Shown piece after piece: positions 1 to 5,110 of a stretch of 5,110 nucleotides of DNA; position 1 is the first letter of the stretch; each line of letters starts with the position of its first letter. The stretch is from Planctomycetota bacterium (GTDB lineage Bacteria; Planctomycetota; Planctomycetia; Pirellulales; Thermoguttaceae). The notes under the pieces were generated by a model. That model was not told the DNA's origin. It made no database searches and worked only from the letters and a program-made list of their open reading frames with translations. The position numbers were made by a program, and so were the translations under genes. The DNA is taken from positions 1 through 5,110 of the forward strand of contig JAEWUR010000661.1 of the NCBI GenBank assembly GCA_023397045.1, in the 5' to 3' direction.

Positions 1-2
1 CA

Positions 3-455
3 TGCACCGGCGAGTTGTTCGATCGCCTCATCGGCCGGATGCGGCAATTCGGTCCCAACGGATTCCGGGCCGTCCTCTGGCATCAGGGCGAATCCGACGC
101 GAAACAACCGGAGGGTCACAACATCACGCCGGTGCAATATCGACAGTATCTTGTGCGCGTGATTGAGGCGACTCGCACGACGCTCCAATGGGACATTCCG
201 TGGTTTGTCGCCCAGGCAAGTTATCACACGCCGGACGACACCGGTACGCCGGAGCTTCGGCAGGCCCAGAAATCGATTTCCGATGACGGCATGGCTCTGC
301 TCGGTCCGAACACCGACGAGCTCGGCAGCGAGTTCCGTGAAATGAACGGCCAAGGCGTCCACTTCAACGCCCGCGGCCTGCGCCGACACGGCGAACTTTG
401 GGCCGAGAACGTGAGGCCGTGGCTCGACCGTCAGTTGGCGGAACCCACGAAGTAG
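3..455 (+). CDS. Sialate O-acetylesterase-like (SASA/SGNH) hydrolase, C-terminal part, 5' truncated
   Basis: The reading frame is open from base 3 and ends at TAG 453-455, so the gene begins before the window; the TTG at 15 is internal, not a start. About 150 residues are visible. The motif WHQGESD (bases 78-98) is the hallmark block of the SASA family (DUF303, sialate O-acetylesterase-like), SGNH-fold enzymes that remove acetyl esters from sugars, usually in the periplasm or outside the cell. Near the C terminus the block GVHFNARGL carries the probable catalytic His (bases 360-362). In SGNH hydrolases the acid normally sits three residues before this His (DxxH); here that residue is Gln (351-353), so the acid may be replaced or lie elsewhere. 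The nucleophile Ser block and any signal peptide lie outside the window. The next gene is on the same strand about 200 bases on. The family call is fairly secure; the substrate is unknown. Confidence 0.85.
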   Translation, partial: CTGELFDRLIGRMRQFGPNGFRAVLWHQGESDAKQPEGHNITPVQYRQYLVRVIEATRTTLQWDIPWFVAQASYHTPDDTGTPELRQAQKSISDDGMALLGPNTDELGSEFREMNGQGVHFNARGLRRHGELWAENVRPWLDRQLAEPTK

Positions 456-458
456 CGG

Positions 459-486
459 TTGTCCGCTCCGATGAATATCTCATTAT
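459..486 (+). promoter_or_regulatory. Weak candidate sigma70-type promoter
   Basis: TTGTCC (459-464) and CATTAT (481-486) are separated by 16 bases, and each matches four of six consensus positions. The pair lies directly after the esterase stop codon and upstream of the CehA/McbA-like gene, where a promoter would be expected if that gene starts at 654. A match this weak can arise by chance, so it is only a candidate. Confidence 0.2.
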
Positions 487-582
487 TTCTCGGGAACGAC
501 CCGGTCAGCGTCGACGCTCGCCGCACGATGTCGCCCCCCCGACATGGCTGGCTTTTTCGTCAGATTGTGACGTTTGGGTTCC

Positions 583-596
583 CGGCCGCGCGGCCG
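583..596. repeat. 14-bp perfect GC palindrome in the intergenic leader
   Basis: CGGCCGCGCGGCCG is its own reverse complement and consists only of G and C. It lies between the esterase stop (455) and the preferred start of the next gene (654). As RNA it could fold only with a very tight turn, and no T-run follows, so it is not a textbook intrinsic terminator. It could be a protein-binding site or simply a chance product of high GC. If the downstream gene really starts at 459 or 471, this would be coding sequence. Confidence 0.35.
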
Positions 597-653
597 CGAA
601 GTGCCGAGGCAGCCCCCATCCAGCTCCCTCAAAACATGCTAGATTTTCTGAGC

Positions 654-2204
654 ATGGTTGCACATTCATTCCCCGGGTCTGTCTGGTGTCTCTCCGCTGC
701 GGTCGTCGGCTTGGCGTTGTCTGCCATGCCGGTCGATCCGGTCGCCGCTGCCTCGACAGGGCAATTGGAACTGACGGTCGTCGACAAAGACACCGGTCAG
801 CCGATCGCCTGCCGGATGCACCTGATCGGACCTCGCAAAAAGGCGTTCAAGCCCGAGAAGGTTCCCTACTGGCACGATCATTTCGTGATCCCGGGCAAAA
901 TCCTGCTGAAGCTGCCGGTGGGCAATTATTCGTTCGTCATCGAGCGCGGCCTGGAATACCTTCAGCAGGAGGGCCGTTTTTCGATCGAACACTTCGCCGA
1001 CGACTCGAAGCGGATCGAGCTACGGCGTTTCGCCGACATGGCGGCCGATGGGTGGTGGTCGGGCGATATGGAGGTCTATCGGCCCGCCCGAGATATCGAG
1101 TTGCTCATGGAGGCCGACGATCTGCATGTGGCCGAGGTCATCACCTGGCAGAATGACAAAGACCCCTGGAACAAAAAGCCGCCGGAAAAGGCATTGGTCC
1201 AGTTCGACGGCAACCGTTTCTATCACCTGTTGGGCGGCATCTCGACCCGATCGGGAACGGAATTGCTCTTTCTGAACCTTCCGGCGCCGCTCGATCTGCC
1301 GTCGGAAAAGGCCGACTATCCGCCGATGCTGAAAATCGTCTCAGCAGCCCGGGAGAAAGACGACGGCTGGATCGACGTGGCGAAACCCTACGGTTGGGAC
1401 GTGCCGATGTTGGCCGCCGCCGGACAGATCGATTCGATGCAGATCGCCAACAAGAACCTCTGCCGCACCTCGACCATCAACGACGAGGGCGATGGAAAAC
1501 CGCGCGACAGAAAGCGTTATCCCTCGTTCAAAGGCAATGCCGAGTGGTCGCAGGAGATCTATTTCCGGCTGCTCGAATGCGGCCTGCGCATTCCGCCGAC
1601 CGCCGGCAGTGGGTCGGGCCAGTCGCCCAATCCGGTTGGCTATAATCGCGTCTACGTTCAGGTCGACGGACAGTTGACCTACGAGAAATGGTGGCAGCAC
1701 CTTCGCGCCGGGGCGGTGTTTGTGACCAACGGCCCGCTGATGAAGTGCTCGGTCGAAGGCCAGCCACCGGGCCATGTGTTCCAGGGCGAGGCCGGTCGAC
1801 CGTTGGAACTGGAAATTGCCGTAACCCTGTCGACTCGCGACCCGATCAACTATCTCGAAGTCGTCCGAAACGGCCACGTCGAGCAGGAGATCCGTTTCGA
1901 CGAGTATGCCAAAACCGGGCGGCTGCCGAATCTCACTTTTGATAAGAGCGGCTGGTTCTTGATCCGCGCTGTCAGCAACGTCACAAATACGTATCGTTTC
2001 GCCATGACGGGGCCGTACTACGTCGAGATCGGCGACGAGCGGCGGATCAGCAAGCAGGCGGCCCAGTTCTTTCTCGATTGGGTCTACGAGCGTGCCCGGC
2101 AGATCAAGCTGACCGATCCGGCAAAGCAGAAAGAAGTGCTCGACGAACAACGCCGCGCCCGCGATTTCTGGCAGGACATTCTCTCGAAGGCCAACGCCGA
2201 CTGA
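654..2204 (+). CDS. Secreted CehA/McbA-like (PHP-related) metallohydrolase-family protein, probably with a degenerate metal site
   Basis: With ATG 654 as start the product has 516 residues. Residues 9-33 form a hydrophobic stretch ending AAAS, a likely signal peptide. Residues about 36-125 resemble a small beta-sandwich domain (carboxypeptidase-regulatory-like; QLELTVVDKDTGQPI), followed by a region like the CehA/McbA metallohydrolases common in planctomycetes: WWSGDMEVYRP (135-144), DLHVAEVITW (156-165), CGLRIPPTAGSGSG (309-322), NPVGYNRVYV (326-335) and the RAGAVFVTNGP block (351-361). From memory, relatives have an HxH metal motif after WxSGD; here it reads E140-V-Y142, so the site may not bind metal. 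The substrate of this family branch is unknown. The frame is open back to TTG 459, with ATGs at 471, 528 and 636. I prefer 654 because it places the signal peptide at the N terminus and the sequence before it looks non-coding; 636 is also possible. No Shine-Dalgarno site precedes any candidate. The gene converges on the AAA+ gene 13 bases downstream. Confidence 0.75.
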   Translation: MVAHSFPGSVWCLSAAVVGLALSAMPVDPVAAASTGQLELTVVDKDTGQPIACRMHLIGPRKKAFKPEKVPYWHDHFVIPGKILLKLPVGNYSFVIERGLEYLQQEGRFSIEHFADDSKRIELRRFADMAADGWWSGDMEVYRPARDIELLMEADDLHVAEVITWQNDKDPWNKKPPEKALVQFDGNRFYHLLGGISTRSGTELLFLNLPAPLDLPSEKADYPPMLKIVSAAREKDDGWIDVAKPYGWDVPMLAAAGQIDSMQIANKNLCRTSTINDEGDGKPRDRKRYPSFKGNAEWSQEIYFRLLECGLRIPPTAGSGSGQSPNPVGYNRVYVQVDGQLTYEKWWQHLRAGAVFVTNGPLMKCSVEGQPPGHVFQGEAGRPLELEIAVTLSTRDPINYLEVVRNGHVEQEIRFDEYAKTGRLPNLTFDKSGWFLIRAVSNVTNTYRFAMTGPYYVEIGDERRISKQAAQFFLDWVYERARQIKLTDPAKQKEVLDEQRRARDFWQDILSKANAD

Positions 2205-2217
2205 GCCGCTCGGCAAT

Positions 2218-3624
2218 CTACATCACTACGAAATAGTTCTCCACCGCTCGATCGAAGTTCTCCCGGGTCATCTCCGGTGCAACATCGTGATAGCGGCAAT
2301 AGTTGCGGATTTGCAGCAGCAGGTCGCGCGGTTGGCAAAATCGCATCGGGCGATCGGCCTTCTTAAAATGCTCGTCGATCACGTAGTCGACGGCCTCTTG
2401 ACGATACGTCAGGCCGAGTTTCTCGCCCATCAAGGCGAACAACCGTCGGAACTCCTCCTCGGTCGGATCGATCACCTCGATCTTGTAGGGGATGCGCCGC
2501 AGAAACGCCTCGTCGACCAGTTCGCGCGGTTCGAGATTCGTCGAAAAAACCACGAGTTGGTCGAACGGCACCTTGATCTTCTTGCCGTTCGGCAGGTTAA
2601 GGAAGTCGTATCGGGTTTCCAACGGCACGATCCATCGATTCAGCAGCTCGTCGATCCGCATGCGCTGTCGGCCGAAGTCGTCGATCACCAGGGTGCCGCA
2701 GTTGCTCTTCAGTTGCAGCGGCGCCTCGCTGATGCCGGTCGACATGTTGATCGTCACTTCAAGCTGCGACATCGTCAACTCGCCGCCCGCGATGATCGTT
2801 GGCCGGCGAATGCGAATCCAGCGTTTGTCGATCTTGCCCGATTCCAGCAGACCGGTGCCGGGCGGCAGCGGCGCTTCCTCGTGGTTGACCGGGTCGAAAA
2901 GTCGCACGATTTCGCCATCGACGCCGATGGCGCGCGGAATCCAGATGGCGTCGCCGAACGACGCGGTGATTCGCTCGGCAATGCTGGTCTTGCCGTTGCC
3001 CGGTGGGCCGAACAAGAACAAGCCTCGCCCCGAATTGATGGCCGGCCCGAGCCGGTCGAGGATGCGGCTGCCCAACAACAACCCGTCGAACGCATGTTGC
3101 AGGTTCTCGACCGTCGGGTGTTGGTTCGTCAGCGATTGGGCGTGAACGCTGGCAATGTAATCGCTCAACGCGACAGGCGCCGCGCCGAAATAGGTGCAAT
3201 GTTGCGAATATCGCCGGCCCCGTTCGCGGCCGAGGTCGGTCAACTGATACTGAAAGTCGTTCATCGGCGCCGAGCCGCGATGGACCAACAGTTGCCGGTC
3301 CTTCATCTCGCGCAACAATTCGTCGAGCAGCACGAAGGGCAGTTTCACCTGGCCCGCAATGTCTCGGCCTGCCGCGTCGCCGCGCGCCAGCAGAAACTTC
3401 AGGATGAGGGCTTCCACCTCGCTATCGCTCAGATCAGCTTGGCGAAACGATTCCGGCTCGACCGGCGTAAACTCTTGTGGCGAATGCGCGATGGTCGGGG
3501 CCGGCTTTTCGCCATTTTCCGCCGATTGGCCCGACTTCGCGGTCAGCCGATTGATCCGTTCGATCGCCGCCGCCAGCGAGGCATCCGGAGTTGCCGCCGG
3601 CGGAATGTTGCACTGTGTTTCCAT
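2218..3624 (-). CDS. AAA+ ATPase with N-terminal winged-helix-like domain
   Basis: The product has 468 residues, reading from ATG (complement of 3622-3624) to TAG (complement of 2218-2220). Residues 1-60 are low in predicted structure. Residues about 66-135 look like a winged helix (alternating helices, then FQYQLTDLGRERGRRY). The AAA+ core follows: Walker A GPPGNGKT (206-213, Lys212), Walker B TLVIDDFG (311-318, Asp315-Asp316), sensor 1 VVFSTN (358-363), a likely arginine finger in EAFLRRIPYKI (372-382, Arg376 or Arg377), and a sensor-2-like QPRDLLLQI (431-439). The catalytic residue after the Walker B Asp is Asp rather than the usual Glu. About 100 residues separate Walker A from Walker B, well above the roughly 60 typical of AAA+ proteins, which suggests an insert at about 228-300. 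No signal peptide or membrane segment is visible, so it is probably cytoplasmic. It likely remodels a protein or DNA-bound partner, but the partner is not identifiable. No clear ribosome site or promoter was found upstream on this strand. The AAA+ assignment is secure; the role is unknown. Confidence 0.9.
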   Translation of the reverse strand: METQCNIPPAATPDASLAAAIERINRLTAKSGQSAENGEKPAPTIAHSPQEFTPVEPESFRQADLSDSEVEALILKFLLARGDAAGRDIAGQVKLPFVLLDELLREMKDRQLLVHRGSAPMNDFQYQLTDLGRERGRRYSQHCTYFGAAPVALSDYIASVHAQSLTNQHPTVENLQHAFDGLLLGSRILDRLGPAINSGRGLFLFGPPGNGKTSIAERITASFGDAIWIPRAIGVDGEIVRLFDPVNHEEAPLPPGTGLLESGKIDKRWIRIRRPTIIAGGELTMSQLEVTINMSTGISEAPLQLKSNCGTLVIDDFGRQRMRIDELLNRWIVPLETRYDFLNLPNGKKIKVPFDQLVVFSTNLEPRELVDEAFLRRIPYKIEVIDPTEEEFRRLFALMGEKLGLTYRQEAVDYVIDEHFKKADRPMRFCQPRDLLLQIRNYCRYHDVAPEMTRENFDRAVENYFVVM

Positions 3625-3770
3625 GTTGATTCCACTGGGATTGGGTCACAACAACTGTAGCTTTTTCTTGATGCCGAAGGAGGGGAACACAGCCGGTTCG
3701 TGTGGGATGTGGCGATTAAAACGAATTTCTTCACGGGCAATTCCACCGGGCAGGCCGACAACGTGAGAGA

Positions 3771-3799
3771 TTGACGGTGATCATCGGGTGTGCCATAAT
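3771..3799 (+). promoter_or_regulatory. Sigma70-type promoter for the beta-helix gene
   Basis: TTGACG (3771-3776, five of six to TTGACA) and CATAAT (3794-3799, five of six to TATAAT) are separated by exactly 17 bases, the optimal spacing. Transcription would start near 3806, giving a leader of about 75 bases before the GTG at 3882. It lies in the divergent intergenic region and points towards the beta-helix gene. It is the strongest promoter-like signal in the window. Confidence 0.65.
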
Positions 3800-3805
3800 G
3801 GGGGC

Positions 3806-3821
3806 CACCCCTGTAAGGGTG
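3806..3821 (+). promoter_or_regulatory. Hairpin at the predicted 5' end of the beta-helix transcript
   Basis: CACCC (3806-3810) can pair with GGGTG (3817-3821) around the six-base loop CTGTAA. It starts at the predicted transcription start, so it would sit at the extreme 5' end of the mRNA, a position where stem-loops can protect messages from decay. A GGGGGC/GCCCCC pairing (3800-3805 with 3830-3835) could enclose it, but only in a transcript starting further upstream. There is no T-run, so it is not a terminator. Confidence 0.35.
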
Positions 3822-3870
3822 CTGCTTCTGCCCCCCCTTTCCCGGGCGATCGAGGTTCCGAGTGAAACGC

Positions 3871-3875
3871 AGGAG
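3871..3875 (+). promoter_or_regulatory. Ribosome binding site AGGAG that fixes the GTG start at 3882
   Basis: AGGAG lies six bases before GTG 3882, which is ideal spacing. It decides the start of the beta-helix gene, where no ATG is available at the N terminus. A second GTG at 3862 is out of frame. The two other genes whose 5' ends are visible here lack such a site. Confidence 0.75.
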
Positions 3876-3881
3876 ACAACG

Positions 3882-5110
3882 GTGAAACGTCAACAACTCA
3901 TTCTGGGCCTGTTCGTAGCGGCGTTGTGGCCGTATGTCCTGTCATCAACCGCAACGGGTACCATCTGGACGACAGGCAGTTTTTATCCGGCCGACCCCAA
4001 TGGACCACCCTTTCCGTGGGCGGCTGCCTATGTCGGCTACGTAGCCGACGGAACGCTGACGATCGATGCGGATAGCCATTTTTGGTCAACCGGAGGCGGT
4101 TTTATCGGCTACAGCAATCATCACGGCGCGGTAACGGTTACCGATTTCGGATCGACGTGGACGAGCGGCGAAGGAATTTGCGTTGGAGCTTGCGACTATG
4201 GCACAGGCGACGGCATGCTTAATATTCTCAACGGGGCCGCGGTCAGAAGCCACGATGTAATGCTCGGGGTAAACTATGGATCAACGGGTACAGTAGCGGT
4301 TCGCGGTCCGAACTCGACGTTGGACGTCGCCGACTATCAAATCACAGTCGGTCGCCAAGGAACGGGCGTAATGAACATCACCGCCGGTGGTTTAGTCATG
4401 GGTAAAATTGTCGAGGTTGCCAACACGGGGCGTGCGACAGGTAGCTTGACCGTCACCGGGACAGAATCGCGCTTAGTTGTATATAGAAAGATAGACATAG
4501 CTCGCAACTCCTACGATACGAACGGAACGATGACCGTTGCCGACTGTGGCATGGTCGAAAGCCGCGGCATGGCCATCGGTGGCTATCGTCAAAGTCTATT
4601 TGACGTTTCCTACGGCAACGTTGGCGGGCTTGGCGTTGTCACGGTTCAAGGCCAAGGTTCTTCTTTGCTGGTGCAAACATCCAGTGTGTATGAGAATCCA
4701 GACGAGGTACTAGAAGTCGGTCCTCGTGGAACGCTGAACATCATCGACGGTGGTGCCGTCTCAAGCACCCGAGACTATATTACCCGAGACCCGAACTCCG
4801 CCGAATTGGGCACGGTCGTAGTCAACGGCGTTGGGTCGACATTAACGGATGACGAAATGATCGTTGGAGGCCTTCTCAGAATTCGTAAAGGCGGCCAAGT
4901 CAACAGCAAGATGGCAGTGATCGACGGTGGCACCGCGGTGATTGGCGACGTTGGATCGAAGTGGAACATCCAAGATGATGTCCCCGATGCGCGAGACTTT
5001 TTCATGCTTGGCCGTCTGGGCATTTTCCATGGGGCAACTGTCGATTGCGATTGGGGCAGTCTCAGCGGTGAAGTCGTGATTGATGGAGAAGGTTCAGCCT
5101 GGAATAATCG
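3882..5110 (+). CDS. Secreted beta-helix repeat protein (T5SS/PEP-CTERM-associated repeat type), 3' truncated
   Basis: From GTG 3882 the frame has no stop through the right edge, giving 409 complete codons. I translated every line and the phase is continuous. The N terminus (Lys2, Arg3, then hydrophobic residues 6-21 and STA at 22-24) is a typical signal peptide, so the protein is exported. From residue 57 onward it consists of imperfect repeats, mostly 20-30 residues, of two alternating kinds: GTLNIIDGGAVSS-like and GTVVVNGVGSTLT-like, often followed by an IxVG or IG turn. This matches the T5SS/PEP-CTERM-associated repeat family (TIGR04393, recalled, not searched) found in autotransporter passengers and in planctomycete PEP-CTERM proteins, and predicts a right-handed beta-helix. 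The missing C terminus would decide between a PEP-CTERM-type sorting tail, an autotransporter barrel, or another anchor. By eye the gene is less GC-rich than its neighbours and has scattered rare-type codons (ATA, AGA, TTA, CTA). Its function is unknown; a surface or adhesive role is inferred from the fold only. Confidence 0.85.
   Translation, partial: MKRQQLILGLFVAALWPYVLSSTATGTIWTTGSFYPADPNGPPFPWAAAYVGYVADGTLTIDADSHFWSTGGGFIGYSNHHGAVTVTDFGSTWTSGEGICVGACDYGTGDGMLNILNGAAVRSHDVMLGVNYGSTGTVAVRGPNSTLDVADYQITVGRQGTGVMNITAGGLVMGKIVEVANTGRATGSLTVTGTESRLVVYRKIDIARNSYDTNGTMTVADCGMVESRGMAIGGYRQSLFDVSYGNVGGLGVVTVQGQGSSLLVQTSSVYENPDEVLEVGPRGTLNIIDGGAVSSTRDYITRDPNSAELGTVVVNGVGSTLTDDEMIVGGLLRIRKGGQVNSKMAVIDGGTAVIGDVGSKWNIQDDVPDARDFFMLGRLGIFHGATVDCDWGSLSGEVVIDGEGSAWNN
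4050..5108 (+). repeat. Degenerate protein-level tandem repeats, about 14 units
   Basis: Units begin at a Gly at residues 57, 82, 111, 136, 162, 187, 215, 251, 283, 310, about 330, 350, 380 and 396 of the beta-helix protein. One class reads G-x-hydrophobic-x-V-x-G-x-G-S-x-L/W (units at 82, 136, 187, 251, 310, 350, 396). The other reads G-x-L-N-I-x-x-G-G-x-V-x-S (units at 111, 162, 215, 283, 330). The classes alternate almost perfectly. The units at 215 and 251 carry longer loops. At DNA level the units have diverged, with only short shared stretches such as ATCGACGGTGG near 4743 and 4920, so the array is old rather than a recent tandem expansion. Confidence 0.75.

Noticed and set aside
398..1156. 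A 252-codon plus-strand frame overlapping the esterase end and the CehA/McbA-like start
   Set aside because: Its Arg- and Gly-rich product is a typical frame-shadow composition, and it overlaps two better supported genes.
1341..2216. A 291-codon open frame on the minus strand opposite the CehA/McbA-like gene
   Set aside because: No recognisable domain is seen, and the plus strand carries conserved family blocks over the same bases.
2287..3660. A 457-codon open frame on the plus strand opposite the AAA+ gene
   Set aside because: It is a long antisense shadow of a high-GC gene. Its product is rich in Arg, Gln, Val and Ala with no recognisable motif, while the minus strand encodes clear Walker and sensor motifs.
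3677..3774. AAGGAGG (3677-3683) followed by a short frame from GTG 3700 (24 codons)
   Set aside because: The spacing from the Shine-Dalgarno-like sequence to the GTG is too long (16 bases), the peptide is tiny and unremarkable, and its stop overlaps the -35 element of the promoter.
3359..3896. Open frames on both strands across the divergent intergenic region (3359-3766 plus, 3543-3896 minus)
   Set aside because: They cross the AAA+ start, the promoter and the beta-helix start, have no recognisable motifs, and lack supporting ribosome sites.
4775..5030. Minus-strand open frames of 62-82 codons at the right end
   Set aside because: They lie opposite the continuous beta-helix frame, which has a signal peptide, ribosome site and repeat structure.
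1..5110. A novel multi-gene defence, mobile or biosynthetic system
   Set aside because: The AAA+ gene stands alone on its strand with no effector, nuclease, toxin or transposase beside it. No inverted repeats, direct terminal repeats, CRISPR-like spacing or tRNA-type structures were found.

Overview
The window looks like chromosomal DNA from a planctomycete, most likely of the Pirellulales type. This is an inference from the gene repertoire: a SASA-family carbohydrate esterase, a secreted CehA/McbA-like protein, a winged-helix AAA+ ATPase, and a beta-helix protein built of T5SS/PEP-CTERM-type repeats. High GC coding sequence and the absence of clear Shine-Dalgarno sites before two of the genes fit as well. 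No rRNA, tRNA, CRISPR array, insertion sequence or attachment site was seen.

Layout. (1) Bases 3-455, plus strand: the C-terminal part of a sialate O-acetylesterase-like SGNH hydrolase, cut by the left edge. (2) Bases 456-653: a mostly non-coding leader holding a 14-bp GC palindrome and weak promoter-like elements. (3) Bases 654-2204, plus: an exported protein of the planctomycete CehA/McbA (PHP-related) metallohydrolase-like family, in which the expected HxH metal motif reads E-V-Y. (4) Bases 2218-3624, minus: an AAA+ ATPase with an N-terminal winged-helix-like region, converging on gene 3 with only 13 bases between the stop codons. (5) Bases 3625-3881: a divergent intergenic region with a good sigma70-type promoter (TTGACG, 17 bases, CATAAT), a hairpin at the predicted transcript start, and an AGGAG ribosome site. 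(6) Bases 3882-5110, plus: a secreted beta-helix repeat protein starting at GTG and open through the right edge. It is easily missed because it has a GTG start and no stop in the window.

How the genes relate. Genes 1 and 3 run in the same direction and both concern extracytoplasmic or carbohydrate-type functions, but co-transcription is unproven. The AAA+ gene is transcribed alone on the other strand, and nothing links it functionally to its neighbours. The beta-helix gene has its own promoter and is probably a surface or secreted protein. I see no convincing new multi-gene system. The most interesting points are the altered catalytic motifs in two hydrolase-family proteins, the large insert and DD Walker B of the AAA+ protein, and the two-phase repeat architecture of the beta-helix protein.
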